This document shows, piece after piece, positions 43,204 through 51,681 of a stretch of DNA of 64,000 nt. The notes under the pieces are model-generated. The model saw only the letters and a program-made list of their open reading frames with translations. It had not been told where the DNA came from and did not search any database. The stretch is from JACKNG01 sp040220855 (GTDB lineage: Bacteria > Pseudomonadota > Gammaproteobacteria > Ga0077536): NCBI GenBank assembly GCA_040220855.1, contig JAVJVZ010000030.1:1-64000 (forward strand), in the 5' to 3' direction. A program made the position numbers and the translations under genes. The stretch's first letter is position 1, and every line of letters starts with the position of its first letter.

Positions 43204-45171
43204 ATGACCACCACCAAGAGCAGCATCATCGACGACCTCGGCGAGCACGCGCTGCTGCTGCCGGCGCGGGTCAACCAGGCGCTGGTTGCCAACGAGCAGG
43301 CCAAGTACCTGTTCAGCCTGCTGCAGAACGCGCTGCTGCAGGCGGCGCGGCCGGAACTCGAGGTCGACGCGCTGGCACGCGAGCGCGAGGCGGTGGGCAT
43401 CGAAGACGTGCGCCTCGACGAAGTCGTCGAGACTGCGCGCACGGTCGAGTCGGGGTGCCTGATCGCGGATTTCGACGGTATTCGCGAGCGCTTGTTCGCG
43501 CTGGTCCGGCAGATGCTGGAACCACTGCGGCCCGAGGCGCCGGACGACACGCGCACGGACGAGGTTGCGAGTTGCGCGGCGCGCCTCGAAGCGTTGGAGC
43601 GCGCGGTGCCGGCCACCCGCGGCGCGCCCGTCGCGCCGGCCCTGGTCGAATGCCTGACGCGCGGTACGCGCGATGCCGGCGACAGCCTCCACGTGCTGGT
43701 AATGGATCTGCACAAGGCGCTCAACCGCCTGCAGCGCGCGGTCGCCGAGGAGGACGTCGCCGGTGCCAGCGTGTATCGGCTCGACGACGCCCAGCGCGGA
43801 CTGGTCGAGGCCTTCATGGCCGGCGTCCAGCGTACCGCGCCGCTGCGCTTCGGCCATCCCGGACTCGGTACCACGGCGACGTCGATCGGCGACAAGCTCA
43901 TGGTGCAGAACGACATCGGCACGACCGACGCGCACGTGTTCGTGCTCGAGGTGACGGCGCGCACGGCGAGCTTCACCTACACCGACGTGCACCTGCCGCG
44001 TCTCGAGTTCTTCAAGAGCCTGCTCGAACCTTTCGCACTCGCCTGGCAGGACACCGCGAGCCGCGCGGTCAGCGGCTTCGAGCACGACAGCTACTATCTC
44101 TGTCGCGGCCGCTTCGAGGCGCCGGACGACGCAAGCCTGGCACGCTTTCTCGAATGGCTCGGATCGCGCCTCGTGTTCCTCATCGACTGGAACAAGGCGC
44201 GCAAACGCCTGCGCGAGCTGGTGCGGAAGAAGGATGCCGTGCTGCTGCTCAAGTGGGCCGCCGACCACGAGCACGGCCACCGCGCCTTCCTCGAACTCGG
44301 CGCCGAGCAGCTGGTATACCGGGCCATCGAGCACGCGGCGAGCGGCGAGCCGCGCTACGGGCAGCCGCTGACCGCCATCCTCGGTGAGCAGCAGACGCTG
44401 GACTTCCTGCGCTACACCCTCGCGACGACTGCCACGGGCCTGCTCGCGCGGCGCGACCGGCGCCTCATCGAAGAGGCCATACGCGCGGAGATGCGGCGCT
44501 ATTTCCGCTCCGTGCCCGAGGAACAGCTGGCGCTCGCCGCGCGACACGGCGAGTACGTCTTCGAAGCGGCCGACCTCGTGCGCGTGGTGCTGCAGGGGCT
44601 CGATGGCGCGCCGCGCGACGCCGATTTCGGCGCGCGGGCACTGCGCCGTGCGGCGGGCTGGGAGCGTGCCGCCGACGGCATCGTCAACGAGGTGCGGGCA
44701 ATGGGACGGCGCAGCGCGGCGCGGCCGCGCTTGCGGGTACTGGTCGAGGAGCAGGATGATGCCGTGGATGCCCTCGAGGAGGGCGTGTTCCTTGCCACGC
44801 TGGTGACGGCGCGCCATGCGGCACTCCCGGCGGCCGTGCGCGAGGGGCTGGTGCGCCTCGTGGAGGAAGCGGTGGGCGCGAGCCAGGCCCTGAACAAGGC
44901 GCTCGACGCCGCCCGTCACGTGCACCGGGCCGGCGCGCGCGAGGATGTCGAGGATTTCTTCCAGGCTTTCGAGGAAGTGGTCGACCTGGAGCATCGCACC
45001 GACGCCAGCGAGCGCCTGGTCACTGCGGCGCTGGTCGAGATGCACGAGGCGGCGGGCGTGCTGCACGTCGCGGCGCGGCTGTGCGCGGGGCTCGAGGCGG
45101 CCGCTGATACGCTCTCGCACTGCGTGCACATGCTGCGTGACTATCTCGTCGACGAGGTGATGGCCGCATGA
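43204..45171 (+). CDS. large hypothetical protein paired with PPDK-like gene
   Basis: A 655-aa soluble protein I do not recognise. About residues 1-200 are helical; a middle block (about 220-330) is beta-rich with DKLMVQNDIGTTDAHVFVLEV and EFFKSLLEPFALAWQ, followed by WNKARKRLRELVRKKDAVLLLKWA-type helices (quoted in part). Residues about 505-655 are acidic helices (VEEQDDAVDALEEGVF, VEDFFQAFEEVVDLEHR) resembling PhoU/DUF47-type bundles. The stop overlaps the start of the PPDK-like gene as ATGA, so the two products are made together. It may be the phospho-acceptor or regulator of that kinase (inference). No signal peptide or membrane helix. Confidence 0.7.
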   Translation: MTTTKSSIIDDLGEHALLLPARVNQALVANEQAKYLFSLLQNALLQAARPELEVDALAREREAVGIEDVRLDEVVETARTVESGCLIADFDGIRERLFALVRQMLEPLRPEAPDDTRTDEVASCAARLEALERAVPATRGAPVAPALVECLTRGTRDAGDSLHVLVMDLHKALNRLQRAVAEEDVAGASVYRLDDAQRGLVEAFMAGVQRTAPLRFGHPGLGTTATSIGDKLMVQNDIGTTDAHVFVLEVTARTASFTYTDVHLPRLEFFKSLLEPFALAWQDTASRAVSGFEHDSYYLCRGRFEAPDDASLARFLEWLGSRLVFLIDWNKARKRLRELVRKKDAVLLLKWAADHEHGHRAFLELGAEQLVYRAIEHAASGEPRYGQPLTAILGEQQTLDFLRYTLATTATGLLARRDRRLIEEAIRAEMRRYFRSVPEEQLALAARHGEYVFEAADLVRVVLQGLDGAPRDADFGARALRRAAGWERAADGIVNEVRAMGRRSAARPRLRVLVEEQDDAVDALEEGVFLATLVTARHAALPAAVREGLVRLVEEAVGASQALNKALDAARHVHRAGAREDVEDFFQAFEEVVDLEHRTDASERLVTAALVEMHEAAGVLHVAARLCAGLEAAADTLSHCVHMLRDYLVDEVMAA

Positions 45172-46775
45172 GCACGGGCCCACGGCAGCCGGCGAGCTTC
45201 CATCGCCTCGAGCCCGGCACGGCAAGCCCGGCCGATGTCGACGAGGTCGGCGGAAAGGGCGCAAACCTGCTGCGGCTGGCGGCGCGCGGGCTGCCGGTGC
45301 CGGCCGGTTTCGTCATCGGCACGGGTCTGTGCCGCTACTACCACGCGCATGACGGCACGCTGCCGGACGGCTTTCGCGCGCAGCTCGCCATGGCCCTCGA
45401 GCGCCTCGAGACGGTCACCGGCCAGCGCCTCGGCAGCAGTCGACGGCCGCTGCTGGTGGCGGTCCGTTCCGGCGCGCCGGTGTCGATGCCGGGCATGCTC
45501 GAGACCGTGTTGAACGTCGGCCTCACCGATGCGAGCGTCGGTGGCCTGGTGCGGGCGACCGGTAACCCGCGGCTCGCCTGGGACTGCTACCGTCGCCTGG
45601 TTCGCGCCTGGGCCGAGGTCGTGCACGGCTGCAGCGGAGAGCGTTTCGACGCGCTGGTGGCCGAGGCCCTCGCCGCGCATGGCCTCGCCGGCGAGAACGA
45701 ACTCGACGCGCCGACGCTGCGCGGGCTCACCGTCGCCAGCCTGGCGTTGTTCCGCGCCCTCACCGGGCAGGCTTTCCCGCAGGATCCGTTACAGCAGCTC
45801 GAGCAGGCGATCGAGGCGGTGCTGCGCTCGTGGACCCGTGATCATGCCCGTGCCTATCGCAGCGCGCATGGCATCGACGACGACCTCGGCACCGCCGTGA
45901 CCGTCCAGGCGATGGTGTTCGGCAATGCCGGCGCGACGTCCGGGGCAGGTGTCGGGTTTACGCGCGATCCCGCCACCGGGGCGCATCGCCTGTATATCGA
46001 CTTCGCCTTCAACGCGCAGGGCGAGGACGTCGTCGCCGGGCGCCACGCCGGCGCGGGCGGCGCCGCGCTGGCGCGCGTGCTGCCGCAGGTCGAGCACGAG
46101 ATAGCCACGCTCGCGGACACCCTCGAGGAGGCCTTCCGCGACATGCAGGATTTCGAGTTCACCGTACAGGACGGCCGCCTGCACATGCTGCAGACACGCG
46201 CCGGCAAGCGCTCACCGCTCGCTGCATTGACCATCGCTGTCGACCTCGTCGACAGTGGACGTCTGACACCCGCCGAGGCGCTCGAACGCCTCGCCGGCAT
46301 CGACGTCGACAGCATCACGCTCGATCGCTTCGCCGATGCCGATGGTGACGTCCTCGCGCGCGCGACGCCGGCCGGGATCGGCGTGGCGAGCGGGCGCGTG
46401 GCCTTCGATGCCGCGCAGGCACGGACCTGGCGCGAGGCCGGCGACGCCGTCGTGCTGGTGCGCCACGAGGCGGCGACGAGTGACTTCGCGGCGATGCGGC
46501 TCGCCAGCGGCATCCTCACCGCGGTCGGCGCGAAGACTTCGCACGCCGCGGTAGTGGCGCGCGAACTCGGACGCGTGTGCCTGGTCGCCTGCGATGCCCT
46601 GCACATCGACGCCGATGGTGGCGGCTGCCGCATCGGTGCACGCCGCGTGCGCGCCGGTGACCACCTCGCGCTCGACGGCAACCGCGGGCTGGTGTTCGCC
46701 GGGCCACGACCGATCGCACACGATGCGCCGGCCGACCTGCTCGCACGGGTGCGCGCGTGGCGTGCAGCGGGGTGA
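45168..46775 (+). CDS. PPDK-like protein lacking the PEP/pyruvate domain
   Basis: A 535-aa protein corresponding to the first two-thirds of pyruvate phosphate dikinase. The ATP-grasp part has VGGKGANLLRLA, AVRSGAPVSMPGMLETVLN and GNAGATSGAGVGFTRDP, with INAQGEDVVAG-like FNAQGEDVVAG and MLQTRAGKRSP. The swivelling phosphohistidine domain has GAKTSHAAVVAREL with H459, at almost the position of the catalytic His455 of the Clostridium enzyme. It then ends: the C-terminal PEP/pyruvate TIM barrel is missing, with no trace downstream. It could phosphorylate its own His from ATP but needs another acceptor, as in glucan-water dikinases or rifampin phosphotransferase. The 655-aa partner is the first suspect. 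Confidence 0.85.
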   Translation: MSTGPRQPASFHRLEPGTASPADVDEVGGKGANLLRLAARGLPVPAGFVIGTGLCRYYHAHDGTLPDGFRAQLAMALERLETVTGQRLGSSRRPLLVAVRSGAPVSMPGMLETVLNVGLTDASVGGLVRATGNPRLAWDCYRRLVRAWAEVVHGCSGERFDALVAEALAAHGLAGENELDAPTLRGLTVASLALFRALTGQAFPQDPLQQLEQAIEAVLRSWTRDHARAYRSAHGIDDDLGTAVTVQAMVFGNAGATSGAGVGFTRDPATGAHRLYIDFAFNAQGEDVVAGRHAGAGGAALARVLPQVEHEIATLADTLEEAFRDMQDFEFTVQDGRLHMLQTRAGKRSPLAALTIAVDLVDSGRLTPAEALERLAGIDVDSITLDRFADADGDVLARATPAGIGVASGRVAFDAAQARTWREAGDAVVLVRHEAATSDFAAMRLASGILTAVGAKTSHAAVVARELGRVCLVACDALHIDADGGGCRIGARRVRAGDHLALDGNRGLVFAGPRPIAHDAPADLLARVRAWRAAG

Positions 46776-46779
46776 AGCC

Positions 46780-47793
46780 TCAGCCGTCGACGAGCAGCAC
46801 CTTGGCCCCGCGCACCTTGCCGGCGCGCAGTTCGACCAGCGCGGTGTTGGCCGCTGCCAGCGGGTAAGTCGTGACGGCCGGGCGCAATGGTATGCGTGCG
46901 GCAATCGGCAGGAACCCGGCGATGTCGGCAGCGGTGATGTTGGCGACGGTCTTGATCTCGCGTTCGAGCCACAGGTGCTCGTGGTAGGAGAGCCCGAGCA
47001 GCGCGTCCTGATCGCGTGCCTCCTTGCGGATGGCGTTGATGACGAGGCGCCCACCGGGTGCGAGGTTGGCCAGTGCTTCGACCACCGGCTTCCACGCCGG
47101 CGTGGTGTCGATGATGGCGGCGCAGGGCGTTGGCGCGCGCGCGGTGGTGTCGCCGGCCCAGTCGGCGCCACGTTCGCGTGCGAAATCACGCACGTCGGCG
47201 TCGCGAGCGAAGACGTAGACCTTTGAGCGCGGCAGCAGGTGTCGGGCGAGGGCCAGCACCAGGTGCGCCGAGCCGCCGAAGCCGCTCAGGCCAAGGGTGT
47301 CGCCATCGCCGATGCCGCTGAGGCGCAGCGCGCGATAACCGATGGCGCCGGCACACAGCAGCGGCGCCGCGGTGACGTCGTCGAAGGCGGCGGGGACAGG
47401 GAACGCGTAGTTCTCCGGCACCACCATCAGCTCGGCGTAGCCGCCGTCGACGTCGCGGCCGGTGGCCGTGAAGGCGGCGTCGAGGTTCTCCTGTGCGCCG
47501 CCGGTCGAGCGCCAGATCCAGCCGACCCCGAGGCGGTCGCCGCGGCGATGGCGGCTGGCTCCGGGGCCGAGTGCATCGACCACTCCGACCACTTCGTGCC
47601 CGGGGATCACCGGCAGGCGCGGTGGTGGCGTGCGGCCTTCGATTTCGTCGAGTTCGGTATGGCAGACGCCACAGGTGCGCACGCGCAGGCGCACCTCGCC
47701 CGGGCCGGGTTCGGGATCGGGCAGCTCGACGAGGCGCAGCGGCGCCGGGTTGTCGGCGAGCGGCGCGAGTGCTTCGAGCAGCATGGCCTTCAT
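46780..47793 (-). CDS. alcohol dehydrogenase (MDR) lacking the structural zinc loop
   Basis: A 337-aa zinc-type medium-chain dehydrogenase. Catalytic zinc ligands are present: Cys in CGVCHTELD, His/Glu in VIPGHEVVG, and Cys in PLLCAGAIGYRAL. The nucleotide fold has LSGFGGSAHLVL. The structural-zinc loop, normally four Cys after GIGWxxxxCG, is replaced by WIWRSTGGAQENLD with no cysteine: a short in-frame deletion. The remaining sequence (GRDVDGGYAELM) is normal. ATG 47793 has no clear ribosome binding site. It converges with the PPDK-like gene (4 bp apart) and is divergent from the esterase. Confidence 0.88.
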   Translation of the reverse strand: MKAMLLEALAPLADNPAPLRLVELPDPEPGPGEVRLRVRTCGVCHTELDEIEGRTPPPRLPVIPGHEVVGVVDALGPGASRHRRGDRLGVGWIWRSTGGAQENLDAAFTATGRDVDGGYAELMVVPENYAFPVPAAFDDVTAAPLLCAGAIGYRALRLSGIGDGDTLGLSGFGGSAHLVLALARHLLPRSKVYVFARDADVRDFARERGADWAGDTTARAPTPCAAIIDTTPAWKPVVEALANLAPGGRLVINAIRKEARDQDALLGLSYHEHLWLEREIKTVANITAADIAGFLPIAARIPLRPAVTTYPLAAANTALVELRAGKVRGAKVLLVDG

Positions 47794-47888
47794 CGGTGCG
47801 AACGGGGTGAGCGAGCCATGCGGGGATTCTCGGGGCAAGCACGCGCGCCCGCAATCGGCGTGCGCCGCGTGCACCGCCCTCATGTGTT

Positions 47889-47894
47889 TATAAT
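47889..47894 (+). promoter_or_regulatory. TATAAT -10 element before esterase gene
   Basis: A perfect TATAAT within GTTTATAATCC, unusual in this GC-rich sequence, about 87 bp upstream of the esterase ATG. No convincing -35 is visible at 16-18 bp. The A/T-rich patch may also serve the divergent alcohol dehydrogenase gene. Confidence 0.4.
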
Positions 47895-47980
47895 CCGGCC
47901 CGCCCTGCGTGACGCCGGGCGGCCGCCCGCGACCGTGCGGGCGGTGCGTGACGAAATCATCGCGATCCCGGAGGTATCCC

Positions 47981-48913
47981 ATGGCACTCGACGCGAGCAC
48001 CGATGCGTTGTTGAAGAACCTCGCCGCCCAGAACGGGCCGGCCATTCACCAGATGGACGTGCCGACCGCGCGCGCCGTGTTCGGCCAGCTCGTCGCTGCC
48101 CTGCAGGGCGACCAGCAGCCCATCCACCGCAGCGAGGATCGCACCATTCCCGGTCCCAACGGCGAGATTCCCATCCGCATCTACACGCCGCGTGACAGCG
48201 GTGGAGAAAAGCTCCCGGTGCTGGTGCAGTTCCACGGCGGCGGCTGGGTCATCGGCAATCTCGAGACGCACGACAACATGTGCCGCTACTTTGCCAATGC
48301 CGGCGATGCCATCGTCGTCGCGGTCGACTACCGCCTCGCCCCCGAGTTCAAGTTCCCTGCCGGTATCGAGGACTGCATCGCCGCCACCGAGTGGGTGCAT
48401 GCGAACGCAGCGAGCATCGGCGCGGATGCCGACAAGCTCGCCGTGACCGGCGACAGCGCCGGCGGCAACATGGCCGCGGTGGTCGCGCAGCAGCTCAAGG
48501 AGAAGGTCAAGCTGCAGCTGCTCATCTACCCGGCGACCGATTTCTCGGACAAGCCCTATCCCTCGCGCGAGAAGTTCGGCACCGGTGAGTATTTCCTGTC
48601 GGGAGAGGACATGGCCTGGTTCGGTGGCCATCTCACCGACACCCCGGAGGCGCTGCTCGAGCCCAAGGGTTCACCGATCGCCGCCGGCGATCTCAGCGGC
48701 GTCGCGCCCGCGGTTACGATCACTGCCGGCTTCGATCCGCTGTGCGACGAGGGCAAGGCCTATGCCGATCGCCTCGCCGAGGCCGGTGTACCGTCCGAGT
48801 ACAAGTGCTTCGGCGGGACCATTCATGGCTTCCTGTCCTTTCCCGGCGCGCTCGAAGCCGGACGCGAGGGCCTCGCCTATCTCGCCGGGAAGTTGAAGAC
48901 ACACTTCGCCTGA
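47981..48913 (+). CDS. alpha/beta hydrolase, hormone-sensitive lipase family esterase
   Basis: A 310-aa carboxylesterase. The HSL signature FHGGGWVIGN builds the oxyanion hole, the nucleophile is Ser in VTGDSAGGNMAA, the acid Asp is in TAGFDPLCDEG and the His in GGTIHGFLSF. The length is typical of family IV esterases acting on short-chain esters. GGAGGTATCCC gives a strong start at 47981. No signal peptide. Monocistronic as far as the sequence shows. Confidence 0.92.
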   Translation: MALDASTDALLKNLAAQNGPAIHQMDVPTARAVFGQLVAALQGDQQPIHRSEDRTIPGPNGEIPIRIYTPRDSGGEKLPVLVQFHGGGWVIGNLETHDNMCRYFANAGDAIVVAVDYRLAPEFKFPAGIEDCIAATEWVHANAASIGADADKLAVTGDSAGGNMAAVVAQQLKEKVKLQLLIYPATDFSDKPYPSREKFGTGEYFLSGEDMAWFGGHLTDTPEALLEPKGSPIAAGDLSGVAPAVTITAGFDPLCDEGKAYADRLAEAGVPSEYKCFGGTIHGFLSFPGALEAGREGLAYLAGKLKTHFA

Positions 48914-49015
48914 TGTGGCGGCGGAACCGCCGCGGGCCCGGCGCCCGCGGCACGGCGTCGCGGCGCGTGCCCGGCCGACGGCGCCGGCCGGCGCACGCCG
49001 TGAGCCGTACCTCGC

Positions 49016-49699
49016 ATGAACAAGTCCATCGCCACCAATCTCATTGCGCTCGCCGTGACGGCGGCCGGCTGGTTCGTGCCCGTCCATGGCGACATCGTGC
49101 TGATGACGGGCCTGTTCGCGTTGTCGGGCGCGGTCACCAACTGGCTCGCCGTCCACATGCTGTTCGAGAAGGTGCCGCTCCTCTACGGCTCGGGCGTCAT
49201 CCCGAGCCGCTTCGAGGAGTTCAAGGCCGGGATCAAGCAGCTCATCGTGCAGGAGTTCTTCACCCGCGAACACATCGAGCGCTTCTTCAGCGAGGGCGGG
49301 GTGACGGCCGCCGAAGCGGTGACGTCGAAGATCGACTTCGACCATGTCTTCGAGCATCTCACCGATGCCATCGTCGAATCGCCCATGGGCAACATGCTGA
49401 ACATGCTCGGCGGGCGCAAGGCGCTGGAACCGCTCAAGGGCCCGATCACGGCCAAGCTCGAGAGCGTGGTCGGCGAACTCGCCGCGAGCGGTGCGGCCGA
49501 CGGTGACGGCGATTTCACTGACGGCCTCATCCGCCAGGTCGAGGACATCATCGACAAGCGCCTCGCCGAGCTCACGCCGCAGAAGGTCAAGGACATCGTC
49601 GAAGACATGATCCGGCGCCATCTCGGCTGGCTGGTGGTGTGGGGCGGCGTCTTCGGCGGTCTCATCGGGCTCCTCGCGAGCCTCGCCGGCGCGGCCTGA
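49016..49699 (+). CDS. DUF445 family membrane protein
   Basis: A 227-aa protein with N-terminal hydrophobic helices (LIALAVTAAGWFVPV, IVLMTGLFALSGAVTNWLAVHMLFE in part) and a C-terminal one (WLVVWGGVFGGLIGLLASLAG), with a helical stretch between. The pattern of a membrane helix followed by TNWLAVHMLFEK-type and IIPSRxxE motifs (here GVIPSRFEEF) is that of DUF445. The function is unknown. The gene ends in a hairpin that also holds the stop codon of the convergent regulator. Confidence 0.8.
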   Translation: MNKSIATNLIALAVTAAGWFVPVHGDIVLMTGLFALSGAVTNWLAVHMLFEKVPLLYGSGVIPSRFEEFKAGIKQLIVQEFFTREHIERFFSEGGVTAAEAVTSKIDFDHVFEHLTDAIVESPMGNMLNMLGGRKALEPLKGPITAKLESVVGELAASGAADGDGDFTDGLIRQVEDIIDKRLAELTPQKVKDIVEDMIRRHLGWLVVWGGVFGGLIGLLASLAGAA

Positions 49700-49713
49700 G
49701 CGCCGCGCTCAGG
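49695..49713. terminator. bidirectional hairpin between convergent genes
   Basis: CCTGAGCG-CCG-CGCTCAGG forms an 8-bp stem that contains both the DUF445 stop (49697-49699) and the regulator stop (49711-49709). There is no T-run. It probably marks the shared 3' end. Confidence 0.45.
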
Positions 49714-51478
49714 CGCCGCGCCGGATCTGGCGAATCTTCAGCGCGAGCTCGATCTCTAGGCGCAGCTCGCCGCGTGCCGGGTCGGCACCGAACGCTTCGC
49801 GCAGCTGGTTGAGACGGTACTTGACGGTGTTCGCATGGACGCCGAGCGCGCGCGCTGCCGGCGCGATGGCGAAGTCGTGGGCAACCAGCGTGGCGAGCGT
49901 GTCGAGCAGGGTGCCGCTGCCGTGCCGATCGCGCGCCCGTACCGGCGCCAGCACCTGGTCGACGAACTCGGCGTGTTCGTCCTCGCGATTGCCGCCGAGC
50001 AGCAGGCGGTAGACGCCGAGATCTTCGAACTTGAGCACGCGCGTGCCGATGTCGAGCCGCGCGATGGCCTGCACCGCGCGTTCGGCACTCTTCAGCGAAA
50101 TGCCGAGCGTGAGCGGGCTCGTTTCGACGCGACCGATGCCGATCCGCAACCGCAGCGGCGCCGGCAACGCATCGAGTGCATCGAGCGCCTGCTGCAGGCG
50201 ACGCGCGAGCGCGCGCTCGCCGAGGCGCTCGGCCTGCGCGGCCGCGGCGATGACGACGAAACCACTGCGCCAGTGCAGCAGGCGCAGCTCGCGGCGCAGG
50301 CTGCCGAGGGTGCGTTCGAGCGCCTCGCGCAGCAGCGTGCCGTGCTGGTGCAGCGTGCGATCGGGGTCGTCGGCCGAGTCGAGATCGAGCACCACCACGC
50401 GCCACGGGCCGGTGCTCGGCAAGCCGAGCCGCGCCAGCAGCGCGCGCGCGTCCGTCTCGGTCACCCCTTCGCTGAACAGTTCGACCAGTACGGCACTCGC
50501 GGCACGCGTCGCCGCGGCTGCCATCGAGCGGCGCTTGAAGATCTCGATCGCGACCAGTGTCGCGGCCTGCTCGACCGCCTTGCTGTCGACGGTATCCAGC
50601 GGCGCCGCGCGCGTGTCGACGACGAGGTAGCCGCCGCGCGCGCCGGCGACCGGAATGCCGACCGCGTCCACGGTCGTTGCGGCGGCGTCGATGGCGACGC
50701 GAGTGAGGAGCCCGTCACGCAGGCTGGCGGCGGCCAGCGCACGCGCAACCAGGGCCGGCTCGAGAGGCCAGTCGAGCGAGACCAGCGGCCGGCGCAGGGC
50801 ATCGAGCAGCAGCAGCGGGCGGCCGAGCAGGGCGTGCAGGGCGCTGCACACGGCGTCCGGCCCGCCGGCGCCGACGGCTGCATCGAGCAGGCGCTCGTGC
50901 GCCTCGATGGCACGCGCGAGCCCGGCGCGTTCCTGCTCGAAGGCGCGGAACACGAGCGCCGATTGCAGGCAGGCGGCGAGCAGGGGTGCGACGCTGGCGA
51001 GCAGGTCGCGATCGGCGGTGGTGAAGTCGCCGTTGCGCTTGTTGATGGCGTGAAAGATGCCAATCGGGTGATCGCGCAGGACCAGCGGCACGGTGACGGT
51101 GTTGTAGGTCTCGAAAAGGCGCACGAAGCGCTGGATGAAGCGTGCGTCGTGACGGGTGTCGTTGGCGATGTAGGGTTCACGCGAGAGGAATACGCGTGCC
51201 GCGTTGCCGCCGTCGGCGAGCGACACGCGGTACTGCGAGACGGTGCGCTCGGCGTGCACGCCGAAGGCCGGCGCCTGCAGCACCAGCTCGTCACGTTCGG
51301 CGTCGTAGCGCATGAAGCCACCGCTGGCGGCGCCGAGGGTCGCGCACACCGCGTCGATCACGGCGCCGAGCATCTGCGCATGGTCGCGGGTGGTCGCCAT
51401 TGCCTGGCCGACCGCGAGCACCGCCTGCACGATGCGGGTATCGACGTGCGGCGCGGCAGTGGCAACGGCGTTCGTCAT
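49709..51478 (-). CDS. GAF and CdaR/PucR-type HTH transcriptional regulator
   Basis: A 589-aa cytoplasmic regulator. An N-terminal GAF domain (about 15-185) has GGFMRYDAERDELVL and VTVPLVLRDHPIGIFHAINKRNGDF. A middle region follows, then a C-terminal PucR/CdaR helix-turn-helix (about 525-580): LLDTLATLVAHDFAIAPAARALGVHANTVKYRLNQLREAFG (in part). ATG 51478 is chosen because it gives MTNAVATAAPHVD and the family start; the longer frame reaches 51676. It is transcribed away from the ketone-carboxylase operon, whose expression it probably controls in response to a small molecule (inference). A TTTGTC/GACAAA repeat lies just upstream. Confidence 0.82.
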   Translation of the reverse strand: MTNAVATAAPHVDTRIVQAVLAVGQAMATTRDHAQMLGAVIDAVCATLGAASGGFMRYDAERDELVLQAPAFGVHAERTVSQYRVSLADGGNAARVFLSREPYIANDTRHDARFIQRFVRLFETYNTVTVPLVLRDHPIGIFHAINKRNGDFTTADRDLLASVAPLLAACLQSALVFRAFEQERAGLARAIEAHERLLDAAVGAGGPDAVCSALHALLGRPLLLLDALRRPLVSLDWPLEPALVARALAAASLRDGLLTRVAIDAAATTVDAVGIPVAGARGGYLVVDTRAAPLDTVDSKAVEQAATLVAIEIFKRRSMAAAATRAASAVLVELFSEGVTETDARALLARLGLPSTGPWRVVVLDLDSADDPDRTLHQHGTLLREALERTLGSLRRELRLLHWRSGFVVIAAAAQAERLGERALARRLQQALDALDALPAPLRLRIGIGRVETSPLTLGISLKSAERAVQAIARLDIGTRVLKFEDLGVYRLLLGGNREDEHAEFVDQVLAPVRARDRHGSGTLLDTLATLVAHDFAIAPAARALGVHANTVKYRLNQLREAFGADPARGELRLEIELALKIRQIRRGA

Positions 51479-51498
51479 CGCCGGCGAAGACTTCGGGT

Positions 51499-51517
51499 TT
51501 TGTCCATGGAAGACAAA
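51499..51517. promoter_or_regulatory. palindromic element between regulator and carboxylase operon
   Basis: TTTGTC-N7-GACAAA, a perfect 6+6 inverted repeat in the 203-bp gap between the GAF/CdaR regulator and the HyuA-like gene. It is a plausible operator for that regulator, 21 bp from its start codon. Confidence 0.35.
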
Positions 51518-51681
51518 TTCTAACGGCATCATTTGGCCGGCACGACCATGGTGTGGTGTCGTCCGGGCGGCTAAGGTAGCGCATGACGACGTCTGCCGGC
51601 CGCTGCCGGCGGCGGCAAGGGGAGGACCAGGCGCCGGCTGGCCGTGTGCGTGCCGCGCCGCAGGAGGGGAGCACATTCGCC

